A stretch of DNA of 64,000 bases, taken from the NCBI GenBank assembly GCA_050633585.1, contig JBOEGT010000054.1, forward strand, positions 1 through 64,000, read 5' to 3'. Below, one piece after another: positions 24,347 through 33,970 of the stretch; position 1 is the first letter of the stretch; the number at the start of each line of letters is the position of its first letter. Both the position numbers and the translations under genes were made by a program. The stretch comes from CALKZN01 sp050633585. Lineage in GTDB: Bacteria; Pseudomonadota; Gammaproteobacteria; Arenicellales; Arenicellaceae. The notes below the pieces were generated by a model. The model had not been told where the DNA came from. It saw only the letters and a program-made list of their open reading frames with translations, and ran no database searches.

Positions 24347-27154
24347 TTAATGCTGGCTGTTGCCTCGACCGACAGGGGATTTTTGTGGATCAAAATCAGG
24401 CAATGTTTGTTCTTGTTCGTCAAGGCGTTCAATTCTGACGCGCAAATCAAACCATGCCGCTTGTCCTGTAATCGGGTCAGAGTTTGCCCAGCGTTGCCCG
24501 TCTCGTTTGGCGGGTAACAGTTCATGAATTAAATGGTTCAGTAAAAAGCCTTTGGTTGTTTCAGGTGCATCATCTTCAAGCGCCCAAGCACCTTTTCGTT
24601 TACCAATAGCATTCCATGTCCAAACGGTGTTTTCGTTCAACGCCGCCATGTGTGCAACCGGAATGGTGATCTCGCCGTGAAGCGAGCTAACTTTTGCCCA
24701 ATCGCCTTCTTTAAAGTTGTTGGCTTCCCAAATTTTGGTTGGGATGTATAGAGGGTTCATACCATGAATTTGACGAAGCCATGCATTTTGGCTGCCCCAG
24801 CTGTGATACATCGCCATCGGGCGTTGTGTTAACGCATGAATAGGATATTCGTCTTCATCGACCTGCTGTTCTTCAAACGGTTCATACCAAATTGGCATAG
24901 GCTCGAAAACTTCTTTGATTTGTTCGCGTAAATGCTCTGGCGGCTGATGCTCTCCGTGGCCTTCACCAGCAAGTTGAAATTTACGCATAGGTTCTGAGTA
25001 GATTTGGAAGATATAAGGTTGTGGCGCATCATAAAAACCTTTCTCTACAGCCCATTCCTGATAGGCATGGTTCCAAGGCTTGTAATAGGCCGCTTCAGGT
25101 TTGATGTGTTCTAAAGCAAAGCCGCCATTTTCGATATACTTATCTAGTTGATCTTTATTGACCGACCCACGCCCATATGAATTGCCTTCTTCACCGCGAA
25201 AGCCGGCTAATGGGCCTACACCTGGGCGGCGTTCATGGTTGATAATATAATCACCATAGTCTTCATATTTTTGAGACCCGTCTTCATTGATAAAGCCTGG
25301 TAGCTTAAGGCGAGCCCCTAAGTCAATTAGAACTGATTGAAAGCCGCGAACATCGCGATCTGGTTCAATGACAGGCCAGCGAATTGCATCAGCGACTGCA
25401 TCGGGTTCACAAATAGGACGATCAAGTAATGAGATGCAATCGTGGCGTTCAAGGTACGTTGTGTCAGGAAGCACTAAGTCTGCAAAAGCAACCATCTCAG
25501 AAGAGTATGCATCTGAGTAGATGATATTAGGTATTTTATAGGTACCGTCTTCTTTTTTATCCGTGAGCATCTCAATAGTGCCTGAGGTGTTCATTGACGA
25601 GTTCCATGCCATGTTGGCCATATATAAGAACAGGGTATCAATTTCATAGGGATCGCCCGCATGAGCATTTGAGATCACCATATGCATCAAACCGTGCGAT
25701 GACATGGGGTTATCCCATGTAAATGCTTTATCTATTCGCACCGCTTTTCCATCTTCATCAAGTGCTAAACCTTCTGGTCCACGGACAAAACCAAGATGTG
25801 GCCCATCAAGTGGTGTATCTGGTGTCACTTTACAATGCGGAGCAGGGTGCGCTTCGACAGGTTTTGGGTAAGGCGGTTTAAAACGGAAGCCGCCAGGTAC
25901 TTCAACGGTACCTAAAACAATTTGTAAAATATGAAGGGCTCTGCAGGTTTGAAACCCGTTTGAGTGTGCTGAAATACCACGCATCGAGTGGAATGAAACG
26001 GGGCGGCCAATCATTTTTTCATGGCGTTTGCCTCGAAAATCAGTCCAAGGTTGGTCTAGCTCAAATGCTTCGTCAAAAGCAACACGCGCGAGTTCTGCAG
26101 CGATGAGTTTAATTTTATCTGCAGAAATACCACATTGATTAGCTACTGATTCCGGAGCATATTGTGGGTCTAGGTATTGCTCCGCCATTTTCTTAAAGAC
26201 CGTGGTATGAGTGATACCATCAATGTCATGTTGTCCACTCAAGTCGGGTTCGATACCTTTTTGATCGAATGCAGCGACTTTGCCAGTTTTTCGGTCAATG
26301 ACGAGTGCTTTTCCTTCATCATCTTTCAGAAACAAACCGTACTCAGGAGAGTCTTTATCTGAATTTAATAAAACCGGAGCATTGGTCAGATTCGCCAGGT
26401 AATTTAAATCAATTTTTCCCGCTTTAAATAATTCATGAACTAATGCGAGAATAAATAGCCCATCTGTTCCGGGTGTGATACCCACCCATTCATCGGCTAC
26501 TGCATTGTAGCCAGAGCGAATGGGATTAACGCCAATGACTTTAGCACCGCGTTTTTTGATTTTTCCAATACCCATTTTGATCGGGTTAGAATCATGGTCT
26601 TCAGCAACGCCAAAGAGCATAAAAAGTTTTGTGTGTTCCCAGTCGGGTTGACCAAACTCCCAAAAAGCACCGCCGATGGTATAAATGCCTGCGGCAGCCA
26701 TATTGACCGAACAAAAACCACCATGGGCTGCATAGTTGGGAGTGCCAAAGTTTTGAGCAAAGAAGGATGTGAAGCTTTGTGATTGGTCGCGACCAGTAAA
26801 GAATGCTAGCTTGGCCGGATTGTCTTCACGAATAGGTTTGAGTAACTCTACGGCTTTTTCTAGTGCCTCGTCCCAACTGATTTCTTTGAATTCGCCAGAG
26901 CCGCGAGGGCCTGTTCTGAGTAAAGGCGATGTCAAACGTGCAGGAGAATTGATCTGTTGGATACCTGATGAGCCTTTTGCGCATAGTACGCCTTTGTTAA
27001 CTGGATGGTCTTTATTGCCTTCTATATAGGCAACCTTTCCATCTTTCATATGGACATTAATGCCGCATCGACAGGCACACATGTAGCATGTGGTTTTTTT
27101 TACTTCATCAGAAACCTGTGGTGAAGTTTCAACGTGAGGCTGTTTCATATTCAT
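24347..27154 (-). CDS. soeA: Cytoplasmic sulfite dehydrogenase molybdopterin subunit, SoeA-like
   Basis: Bis-MGD molybdoenzyme of 935 aa. The N-terminal [4Fe-4S] cluster uses Cys23, Cys26, Cys30 and Cys58 (CYMCACRC...GVLC). Cys148 in GGFCSVNMA is the probable Mo ligand. A C-terminal molydopterin-binding domain follows (about 765-900). There is no twin-arginine signal, so it faces the cytoplasm, unlike PsrA or DmsA. That fits SoeABC of Allochromatium and marine roseobacters, which oxidise cytoplasmic sulfite to sulfate. Its neighbours (isethionate dehydrogenase, xsc, SQR/PDO some kilobases away) all generate sulfite. The substrate call is inference from topology and context; a different Mo oxidoreductase cannot be excluded. 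Confidence 0.82.
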   Translation of the reverse strand: MNMKQPHVETSPQVSDEVKKTTCYMCACRCGINVHMKDGKVAYIEGNKDHPVNKGVLCAKGSSGIQQINSPARLTSPLLRTGPRGSGEFKEISWDEALEKAVELLKPIREDNPAKLAFFTGRDQSQSFTSFFAQNFGTPNYAAHGGFCSVNMAAAGIYTIGGAFWEFGQPDWEHTKLFMLFGVAEDHDSNPIKMGIGKIKKRGAKVIGVNPIRSGYNAVADEWVGITPGTDGLFILALVHELFKAGKIDLNYLANLTNAPVLLNSDKDSPEYGLFLKDDEGKALVIDRKTGKVAAFDQKGIEPDLSGQHDIDGITHTTVFKKMAEQYLDPQYAPESVANQCGISADKIKLIAAELARVAFDEAFELDQPWTDFRGKRHEKMIGRPVSFHSMRGISAHSNGFQTCRALHILQIVLGTVEVPGGFRFKPPYPKPVEAHPAPHCKVTPDTPLDGPHLGFVRGPEGLALDEDGKAVRIDKAFTWDNPMSSHGLMHMVISNAHAGDPYEIDTLFLYMANMAWNSSMNTSGTIEMLTDKKEDGTYKIPNIIYSDAYSSEMVAFADLVLPDTTYLERHDCISLLDRPICEPDAVADAIRWPVIEPDRDVRGFQSVLIDLGARLKLPGFINEDGSQKYEDYGDYIINHERRPGVGPLAGFRGEEGNSYGRGSVNKDQLDKYIENGGFALEHIKPEAAYYKPWNHAYQEWAVEKGFYDAPQPYIFQIYSEPMRKFQLAGEGHGEHQPPEHLREQIKEVFEPMPIWYEPFEEQQVDEDEYPIHALTQRPMAMYHSWGSQNAWLRQIHGMNPLYIPTKIWEANNFKEGDWAKVSSLHGEITIPVAHMAALNENTVWTWNAIGKRKGAWALEDDAPETTKGFLLNHLIHELLPAKRDGQRWANSDPITGQAAWFDLRVRIERLDEQEQTLPDFDPQKSPVGRGNSQH

Positions 27155-27281
27155 AAAAACACTCTATAGTTGGCTAAACGATCATGTGATATTTAGCGCT
27201 TATCTTTGAAATAGTAGCCAGCTAAGTAATAGTTGGTATTCATCTATTCTATGCAATTTTTTTTGTTCTATTTCGCCGAAT

Positions 27282-27325
27282 ACTGGATAAGCTTTTCTTG
27301 TTTTTCTGAAAAGAGGTTATCCAGT
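27282..27325. other. Long hairpin between iseJ-like and soeA genes
   Basis: ACTGGATAA (27282-27290) pairs with TTATCCAGT (27317-27325), and CTTTTC (27292-27297) pairs with GAAAAG (27308-27313), in the 204-bp gap. There is no U-tract on the minus strand after it, so it may be an mRNA processing or attenuation element separating iseJ from soeABC rather than a simple terminator. Confidence 0.45.
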
Positions 27326-27358
27326 GAGGCGAATTCAGTCAGAATTTGGCAGTGTGAA

Positions 27359-28972
27359 CTAAGCTGCTGAATCTTCTTTGATCATATCCGCGGCTTTTTC
27401 ACCAATCATTATTGCGGGCGCATTGGTGTTGCCTGAAACGATAATAGGCATAATTGAACAATCAACTACTCTAATGCCTGTCATGCCGTGAACTCTTAAA
27501 CGTTCGTCGACTACAGCCATAGGGTCACTGCTAGGGCCCATTTTGCAAGTGCCGGTAGGGTGGTAAATAGTCGTGGCGCGGTTGCGAGCGTATTGCAACA
27601 GCTCTTCATCAGTTTGATGTTCTCGACCTGGTTCGTGCTCGTCGGCAATTAACCCTGAAATAGCGTCTTGCTCCATAATTTTTCGCGTTAATTTGATGGA
27701 GTCGATAGCGCACTGTTGGTCTTCTTCGGTTGCCAGATAATTTGGGTGAATTGCGGGATATTGCTTTGGATCACTTGATTGCAACTCAATAGAGCCTGTA
27801 CTGGTTGGGCGAAGTTGACAGACTGATGCTGTAAATGCAGAGAACTTATGAGTACCATCAGCTGGTTTGTCGGCACTTAAAGGTTGGAAGTGATATTGAA
27901 TATCAGGGCGTTTAACGTCAGGTTTTGTGGACGTAAAAATAGCGACTTGACTTGCTGCCATCGTTAAAGGACCTGTTCGAAACAGCATATATTCAAGCCC
28001 CATTGTCATTTTACGCAACGGGTTCCTTAGCTCGTCATTCAGTGTTAGCGGTTTATTGACTTTATAGATAGTTCGAATCTGTAGGTGATCCTGTAAGTTT
28101 TTACCAACGCCAGGCAAGTGTTTAACGGATTTGATTCCATGCTTCGCTAATTCATCTTTATCGCCAATACCCGATAACATCAGAATCTGTGGTGAATTGA
28201 TTGCGCCAGCGGAGACAAGAATTTCTCCTGTAAAGTGGGCTGTTGTTTTTTTTCCGTTTGCTTCATAAGTCACCGATACCGCGTGGTCATCTTCGAAGTT
28301 GATCTTGTGCACAAGTGCACCAGTGACAATATCTAGGTTGGGGCGGTTTTTAACCGGGTTTAAATAGCCAACAGCTGAGCTACAACGCGTACCTTTTTCT
28401 GTGAGTGTTAGTTGAAAATAGCCAACACCTTCTTGGTCTTCACCATTAAAGTCATCATTTTTTGGAATGCCCGCTTGTTCAGCAGCATTAATGAAATGGT
28501 CACAAATTTCGCGTTTGATACGAATATTAGCGATGCGTAAAGGCCCGTTATTACCATGGTATTTGTTGGCGCCACGTTCATTGTTTTCTGATTTTATGAA
28601 GTAGGGGAGTACTTCTTTATAAGACCAACCTTTGTTGCCTAGTTGTTCCCAGTCATCGTAGTCATCCGCTTGGCCACGAACATACAATAAACCGTTTAAG
28701 GAGCTTGAACCGCCAAGGACTTTACCACGAGGCCACTCTAGGCTTCGCCCATTTAATCCAGGGTCATTTTCAGTTTTGTAACACCAATCGACTTTCGGGT
28801 CGTGCATTGTTTTGAAGTAGCCAATAGGGACATGAATCCAAGGATTGCTGTCTTTATTGCCTGCTTCTAATAGCAGTACTTTTTTGTTGGATGATTCTGT
28901 TAGCCTGTTTGCAAGTACGCAACCAGCTGATCCGGCACCAATGACGACGTAGTCGTAGAGTTCTGTAGACAT
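27359..28972 (-). CDS. iseJ: GMC-family alcohol dehydrogenase, probable isethionate dehydrogenase
   Basis: Flavin-dependent GMC oxidoreductase of 537 aa, choline dehydrogenase-like. It has the FAD motif GAGSAGCVLANRL (12-24), the signature GKVLGGSSSLNGLLYVRG (about 79-96), a catalytic His in YHPTGTCKMG (about 465-474) and the C-terminal SGNTNAPAIMIGEKAADMI. IseJ of Cupriavidus, which oxidises isethionate to sulfoacetaldehyde, belongs to this family. The IclR gene upstream and the divergent TRAP transporter plus xsc reproduce the known ise gene set. The substrate assignment rests on this context, since GMC sequence alone would also allow choline or other alcohols. Confidence 0.8.
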   Translation of the reverse strand: MSTELYDYVVIGAGSAGCVLANRLTESSNKKVLLLEAGNKDSNPWIHVPIGYFKTMHDPKVDWCYKTENDPGLNGRSLEWPRGKVLGGSSSLNGLLYVRGQADDYDDWEQLGNKGWSYKEVLPYFIKSENNERGANKYHGNNGPLRIANIRIKREICDHFINAAEQAGIPKNDDFNGEDQEGVGYFQLTLTEKGTRCSSAVGYLNPVKNRPNLDIVTGALVHKINFEDDHAVSVTYEANGKKTTAHFTGEILVSAGAINSPQILMLSGIGDKDELAKHGIKSVKHLPGVGKNLQDHLQIRTIYKVNKPLTLNDELRNPLRKMTMGLEYMLFRTGPLTMAASQVAIFTSTKPDVKRPDIQYHFQPLSADKPADGTHKFSAFTASVCQLRPTSTGSIELQSSDPKQYPAIHPNYLATEEDQQCAIDSIKLTRKIMEQDAISGLIADEHEPGREHQTDEELLQYARNRATTIYHPTGTCKMGPSSDPMAVVDERLRVHGMTGIRVVDCSIMPIIVSGNTNAPAIMIGEKAADMIKEDSAA

Positions 28973-29112
28973 ATGAATAATACGTATGATTTTGTTTGTG
29001 ATCGAACTAGATTATCAACCAAGCAAAACAAAATCAAACATAATATTCAAAAAATGATCATGACAGTCTCATAATTCAACAAAAGTGTTTATTTTTGAGT
29101 TTTTGAAGTTAT

Positions 29113-29922
29113 CTATAGCTCGTCGTCGTTGTTTTCCATTGACTTGATAATGTCATTAGATGCTTCATGCATTAATGGAATTTTCTCCATCGCTTGTTCT
29201 ATTGATAATCTGGCTTTGGGTGCGTGAACAGTAAGAGAGCCAACAAATCGATTCTCACTGGCTTTGAGTGGTACAGATATGGCGATCATGCCTTTCATGA
29301 ATTCTTCATTGTCGATACCAATTTCAGTTTTGCGAATCTTTTTTAATTCTAATTTGAGGTCTTCTTCGTTGAGGATCGTGTTGTCAGTTCGCTTTTCCAT
29401 TTCAAGATTGGCAATGATGCGGTTCCTTTTTGCAGAAGGTAATAAGGCCAAGAATAATTTTCCACTGGCTGTGCAATATGTAGGTACTCGATCATTAATG
29501 CTCATTTGCATTCTGAACGGCCAATGTGTTTCAACGCGGTCGTAATAAATCATTTCCATGCCGTTAGGTATGCATATATTGCACGTCTCACCAATTTCGC
29601 TGGAAAGTTTTTTGAGGATGGAATGGCGTTCATCTTTAAAGTTTGAATTATTACTAAAGATGTTCATGGCAATTTTTGATAATCGTGTGCCTGCAAATAA
29701 GCCTTTGCTGTCGATTTCATTTTGTAAATAGCCTTCGCGTTCAAGCATGAGACAAATACGATGTATTGTGGGCTTGGGTAAATTCAAACATTGATTGATT
29801 TCTGTCGCAGTCAGTGGTTTTTCCGATTCAGCAACAATTTCAAGAACTCGCAATGCGCGAAGTGTTGCTGATGATGGGTGGTTACTGGCAATAATATTTT
29901 TTTCGTTACTACTTGCAGGCAT
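29113..29922 (-). CDS. iseR: IclR-family regulator, probable IseR
   Basis: 269 aa regulator with an N-terminal winged helix (ALRVLEIVAESEKPLTATEINQCLNLPKPTIHRICLMLEREGYL, about 23-67) and a C-terminal effector-binding domain ending in ISVPLKASENRFVGSLTVHAP. It lies between the iseJ-like gene (same strand) and the divergent TRAP-xsc operon, 454 bp from dctP. IclR-type IseR regulators are known in isethionate clusters. It probably controls both arms; the effector is predicted to be isethionate or a metabolite of it. Confidence 0.84.
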   Translation of the reverse strand: MPASSNEKNIIASNHPSSATLRALRVLEIVAESEKPLTATEINQCLNLPKPTIHRICLMLEREGYLQNEIDSKGLFAGTRLSKIAMNIFSNNSNFKDERHSILKKLSSEIGETCNICIPNGMEMIYYDRVETHWPFRMQMSINDRVPTYCTASGKLFLALLPSAKRNRIIANLEMEKRTDNTILNEEDLKLELKKIRKTEIGIDNEEFMKGMIAISVPLKASENRFVGSLTVHAPKARLSIEQAMEKIPLMHEASNDIIKSMENNDDEL

Positions 29923-30376
29923 AGTGATCAGTGATTGTTATTTTAAAATTTATTAAGTTTGGCTGATTTTATATGATTTGTGAGGTGAATAGTCTCAAAA
30001 ACGATAAATCTTATAAAAAAAACCGATATAGGGTAAATATATTTGTAAGTTTTAAGCCCTCAATGGGCGGTACAACAATTATTGGTAATCCTTCTATATG
30101 CTCTAAAAAGTGCTGATTAACTATTCAGGAAAATAAAAAATTTTTTTTATTTTTAAGCTATGGTGGTTTTAATGATTTTGAAAGCTATTATCAAAAATTG
30201 AAAAAAACGACACTTTTTGCTGATATTGAGACAAATATTATCATAATTGTTGAAAACTGTCATTATCATGTGCTTTAATTGCTCCACTTGAATGCTTTAT
30301 CGTTAAGAAAACAAGTATTTTCATAATAAGAATAGAAAATTAATAACAGTGCTATCAAAACTTATTTGGAGGCAGC
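29923..30376. promoter_or_regulatory. Divergent 454-bp control region between iseR and TRAP genes
   Basis: Very AT-rich, with no ORF of note. It separates the leftward iseR-iseJ-soe arm from the rightward TRAP-xsc arm and must hold both promoters. A long A/T-rich tract lies at about 30130-30160. I see no sigma-54 promoter and no clear long palindrome, so the IclR operator cannot be placed by eye. A GGAGG ribosome site (30367-30371) precedes the dctP-type ATG. Confidence 0.55.
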
Positions 30377-31621
30377 ATGACAAAAAAATCTAACATTCAA
30401 TCCTTGAATGATAACCTCTCTCGCAGAGATTTCTTTAAAATCACCAGTACTTATGGCCTGAGCTCAACCATCTTGGGTGCAAGTTTACTAGGCGGTTCAT
30501 TCACAGCATCACAATTAGCGAATGCTGCCGAAGGTGAAGCAAAAAGACGCGACATTAAAAACGCTAAGCATGTTCTAAAATTCGGTGCATCTGGTTTTAA
30601 TGAGAAAAACCTTTTGATCGAACGAGCAGGTTGCCTAGACTTCTTGCAAGACATTGAAGCACGTTCAAACGGTGAAATTCGTATCGAATTCATCGGAGAT
30701 AATCAAATTTGTGGTCAAACAACCTGTGTTAAAAAGACTCAACAGGGCATTACTCAAATGTTCTCAGCGTCAACTCAAAACTCAGCGGGTGGCGCGCCAT
30801 ATTTGAACGTTTTAGATTACGCTTATATGTTTCCAACGCGTGCATCTCAATATCACTTCCTCTATCACAAAGATAGCGAAAAGATCTTGCGTGAACCATT
30901 GAAGAAAAGACACGGTCTACAGTTCTTATTCTCACATTGTGAGTTACGCGGACTTCAAATGGGTCTTAAGTTCAAAGATAAGCCGTTAATTACATCAATC
31001 GATGAATTGCGTGGCACCAAAAATCGTGTGACAGGTACACAACTTGGACGTATTGCAATGCAACTTCTTGAGTTGAACCCAGTGCCCGTTGCTTGGTCAG
31101 AAACATTAGATGCATTGAAAACTGGTTTAATTGATGGAGCAGAGACTTGGGCGGGCGCGGTTGCTTATGCAAACATGTCACCTGCGGTAGCACAATCAGT
31201 TGATCTTCGTTTTTTCTGTGGTACAGAAGCAACGATGATGGATGCGAAAGTATTCGACGGATTTAGTGGCGAGCTACAAGACGCTGTGATGGAGTCTGCT
31301 TATTTAACGCAAGTTAAAGTGCAAGCAGCTCAAGAAGCCGCATTGGTTAACACAGTGGGTGCAACGACTCCGCAACTTGATGGCACATTATTCAAGAAGC
31401 ATGGAACTCGCATCGCGCATTTATCGGATGCTGAGCGCAAAAAAGCGGCGGATATATGTTCTCCAGATGCGAACCCTGATGCATGGGCGCAATGGCGTGA
31501 ACGTCTTGACAAATGGTCAGGTGGTTTGGATACATACGGTTCAATTTCTAAAATTGCTCGTGAAATCCCTGCTGACACACTGGTTGAGAATGTTACACCT
31601 CAACGCTGGTGGAAAAGCTAA
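30377..31621 (+). CDS. iseK: TRAP transporter solute-binding protein with Tat signal (isethionate)
   Basis: DctP-family periplasmic binding protein of 414 aa. The N-terminus has a twin-arginine signal SRRDFFKI (about 15-22) followed by a hydrophobic stretch and ANAAEG cleavage region, so it is exported folded. The mature part has the usual TRAP features, including an RVTGTQLGR segment around residue 220 that corresponds to the carboxylate-binding Arg strand. It heads the rightward operon TRAP-QM-xsc. A strong terminator follows it (31644-31687). The substrate is inferred to be isethionate from xsc and iseJ. Taurine or sulfoacetate are alternatives. Confidence 0.83.
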   Translation: MTKKSNIQSLNDNLSRRDFFKITSTYGLSSTILGASLLGGSFTASQLANAAEGEAKRRDIKNAKHVLKFGASGFNEKNLLIERAGCLDFLQDIEARSNGEIRIEFIGDNQICGQTTCVKKTQQGITQMFSASTQNSAGGAPYLNVLDYAYMFPTRASQYHFLYHKDSEKILREPLKKRHGLQFLFSHCELRGLQMGLKFKDKPLITSIDELRGTKNRVTGTQLGRIAMQLLELNPVPVAWSETLDALKTGLIDGAETWAGAVAYANMSPAVAQSVDLRFFCGTEATMMDAKVFDGFSGELQDAVMESAYLTQVKVQAAQEAALVNTVGATTPQLDGTLFKKHGTRIAHLSDAERKKAADICSPDANPDAWAQWRERLDKWSGGLDTYGSISKIAREIPADTLVENVTPQRWWKS

Positions 31622-31643
31622 TCATTTAGCTTAGTTATGAAGT

Positions 31644-31687
31644 AATGGCTCATGCACTTTTGCATGGGCCATTGTTTTATTTTTTTC
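31644..31687 (+). terminator. Rho-independent terminator after the TRAP binding-protein gene
   Basis: AATGGCTCATGCA (31644-31656) pairs with TGCATGGGCCATT (31661-31673), with a single T-G pair, over a 4-nt CTTT loop. GTTTTATTTTTTT follows. It sits between dctP and dctQ of one transport system, so it likely limits read-through and keeps the binding protein in excess over the permease. Confidence 0.85.
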
Positions 31688-31907
31688 TTTGATCCTGCTG
31701 CGCAGGTATTAGAATTGCCATTCAGGCTTTCCTAATGCACTATATAAACTGTTGTTCATTAAAGATTAATAGTTTTATCTTCTTCAAAAAATGCTTTTGA
31801 GTGATTGCTTTGATGGTATGGATGTTGAGAAGTGTAAGTGGTCAAATATAGTTTAGATGACTTAGTAGAAGGGTTCTGAGTTATTTTTTTTGTTAGGTAT
31901 TCTTATA

Positions 31908-32432
31908 ATGGTTAAGAAAATTTTTAATTTTTTGGATGAAAATATTGAAAAATATATCATTCTTATATCTTATAGTGCGATGGCATGGATTATTTTTAGC
32001 GAAGTGATTAATCGCTTTGTCTTTAGCAAGCAATCGCCCTGGAGCACAAGTATTCCGATTTATCTATTTTTATGGCTGACATGGATGGGTTGTTCATATA
32101 ACACGAAGCATCGCTCTCATTTACGTTTTAACGAGTTGCGAGAAAGGCTGTCTTATAACAAACAATATTTATGCTTAGTTGCCGATGCACTCTGTTGGTA
32201 TGCCTTTGGTGGAATTGTTGTCTACTATTGGGTAGATCCGATTGTTCTTCTTTATGATAACTACGCGATTGTGGATGGTACAAATGACATCATGCAATGG
32301 TGGTTTTATATTATGACGCCTTTTGCTTGGTGCTTGCTGCTTGTCAGAGTGACACAAAACTTAATTGTTGATACCAAAATGTTCAGAGCAAAAGAACCTT
32401 TGATTATCACTACCGCATTACTACAAGACTAG
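31908..32432 (+). CDS. iseL: TRAP transporter small permease (DctQ)
   Basis: 174 aa inner-membrane protein with four hydrophobic segments, including the conserved WSTSIPIYLFLWLTWMGCSY region of DctQ proteins (about 44-63). The ATG at 31908 is preferred over an upstream TTG. It is followed 7 bp later by the large permease. It pairs with the Tat-exported binding protein and DctM-type protein as a tripartite importer driven by ion gradient. Isethionate as substrate is inferred from the gene neighbours. Confidence 0.82.
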   Translation: MVKKIFNFLDENIEKYIILISYSAMAWIIFSEVINRFVFSKQSPWSTSIPIYLFLWLTWMGCSYNTKHRSHLRFNELRERLSYNKQYLCLVADALCWYAFGGIVVYYWVDPIVLLYDNYAIVDGTNDIMQWWFYIMTPFAWCLLLVRVTQNLIVDTKMFRAKEPLIITTALLQD

Positions 32433-32439
32433 GGGGCTT

Positions 32440-33726
32440 ATGATGGAAGGTTATTTAATAGGGCTAGTCAGCCTAGTGGTTACATTTTTATTTGTGATCG
32501 GTGTTCCAATATTTTTAATCATTGGTTTATGGGTCGTTGGTGTGAGTTTGGCTGTTGATTTCACGCTCGTGAACTTGAGTGTGACTTTATTTGACGGTTT
32601 ATACTTTTTTGGCTTACTTGCGTTGCCGTTGTTTATCTTAACGGGTGACTTAATTAGTGCAGCAGGCATTGCTCAGCGATTAGTTGATTTTGCTTATGCT
32701 TCACTTGGTTGGATTCGTGGTGGTTTAGGGATGTCCGCATTAGGTGCTTGTGGCTTGTTTGCGGCTATTTCGGGTTCGAACTCGGCTACGACAGCTACTA
32801 TCGGTGGCATCATGCATCCGGCGATGGTCAAGAATGGTTATGATAGTCGGTTCGCGGCCGCTACCGTGGCGGCAGGTGGTACTGTGGGTATTATTATTCC
32901 ACCCAGTATTATCTTTATTGTTTATGGCTTTATCATGCAGTTACCTATTGGCGAGCTTTTTGTGGCAGGTATCATCCCAGGCTTGTTGATGGTTATCGCG
33001 ATGCAGCTTGTGTGCTATATCTTTTGTAAGAAAAATAACTGGGGCCAAGTGATTAAGTTTAGCCCAGTAAAAGTGGCCAAAACGGCTGTTTTGGCTTGGT
33101 TAGGTTTCTTGGCAATCGCGATTGTTATTTGGGGTATTTACAGCGGTAAGTTTTCTCCGACGGAAGCGGCTGGTGTCACCACGGGGTTTTGTTTGATTGC
33201 TGGTGTATTTATTACGCGTGAAATTAAGATTAAAAACTTGCCTAAAATTTTGATGCGCTCAGGCCAGATCACGGGCATGTTAGCACCGCTAATTGCGATT
33301 TCTATTGTGATGCAGCAAGTATTGTCTCAGTTAGGTGCGAAAGCATTTATTACGGAGATGGTGACATCCTTAGGTGGTTATTATCCGGTCTTGTTTGCCT
33401 GTATGTTAATTGTATTGTTAGCAGGTACTATCTTAGAGAGTTTGCCTAATACCATTATCTTGGCGCCAATTTTAGGTCCAATTGCGTTAAGTGTGGGTGT
33501 TGATCCAATTCATTTCGCTGTGATTTTCTTAGTTGGTGATGCGATTGGTTTTATTACGCCACCATATGGCCTGAATCTCTATGTTGCTAGCGGTATCACC
33601 GGTATTCCATATCTGAAACTGCTGGCGTATTCGATGCCGTATTTAATTTCCCTAGTAATTGTTTGGATCATCGTTGCGTTATTTCCACAGTTATCTTTAT
33701 ATCTTCTAAGTGGGGTGGGATTCTAG
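32440..33726 (+). CDS. iseM: TRAP transporter large permease (DctM)
   Basis: 428 aa protein of the DctM family with about 11-12 hydrophobic helices. Family marks include GLLALPLFILTGDL (about 57-70), the GLFAAISGSNSATTATIGGIMHP loop (about 105-127) and a C-terminal GDAIGFITPPYGLNLY (about 369-384). The start could also be the second ATG (MMEG). It is the ion-coupled translocation subunit. A perfect 14-bp stem-loop follows the stop (33748-33784), then xsc. Confidence 0.88.
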   Translation: MMEGYLIGLVSLVVTFLFVIGVPIFLIIGLWVVGVSLAVDFTLVNLSVTLFDGLYFFGLLALPLFILTGDLISAAGIAQRLVDFAYASLGWIRGGLGMSALGACGLFAAISGSNSATTATIGGIMHPAMVKNGYDSRFAAATVAAGGTVGIIIPPSIIFIVYGFIMQLPIGELFVAGIIPGLLMVIAMQLVCYIFCKKNNWGQVIKFSPVKVAKTAVLAWLGFLAIAIVIWGIYSGKFSPTEAAGVTTGFCLIAGVFITREIKIKNLPKILMRSGQITGMLAPLIAISIVMQQVLSQLGAKAFITEMVTSLGGYYPVLFACMLIVLLAGTILESLPNTIILAPILGPIALSVGVDPIHFAVIFLVGDAIGFITPPYGLNLYVASGITGIPYLKLLAYSMPYLISLVIVWIIVALFPQLSLYLLSGVGF

Positions 33727-33747
33727 GAAATGACTGTTATTTTCAAA

Positions 33748-33784
33748 ATGCTCAAAAAATGCTATTTATTCATTTTTTGAGCAT
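33748..33784. terminator. Perfect 14-bp stem-loop after the TRAP permease gene
   Basis: ATGCTCAAAAAATG (33748-33761) and CATTTTTTGAGCAT (33771-33784) are exact complements with a 9-nt loop. The stem carries its own T-run but is not followed by a strong U-tract. It may be a weak terminator or an RNA-stability element dividing the transporter from xsc. Confidence 0.55.
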
Positions 33785-33864
33785 GAAATTCTCATTTTTT
33801 GATAATTTTAATTGAAAGATCCTGTGAAGGCTGTTAGCATGGCTTTCATTAGATGATATCTGAT

Positions 33865-33893
33865 GCGCAGCTTGTCCTTTGGGTCAGCTGCGC
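33865..33893. other. Hairpin in the xsc leader
   Basis: GCGCAGCT (33865-33872) pairs with AGCTGCGC (33886-33893) across a 13-nt loop, about 80 bp before the xsc ATG at 33971. It could be the end of an upstream transcript or a structured 5' leader of xsc. No known riboswitch consensus is recognised. Confidence 0.4.
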
Positions 33894-33970
33894 TATTCAG
33901 TTCTTAAGGTATCAATTAATACAAGCTATTTAATATCAAGCTAACAAATAATTATTTATCAGGAAAAATT

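Noticed and set aside
22661..27154. DMSO or polysulfide reductase instead of SoeABC
   Set aside because: The catalytic subunit lacks a Tat signal and the neighbours are sulfite-producing genes; not fully excluded, so confidence is kept below 0.9.
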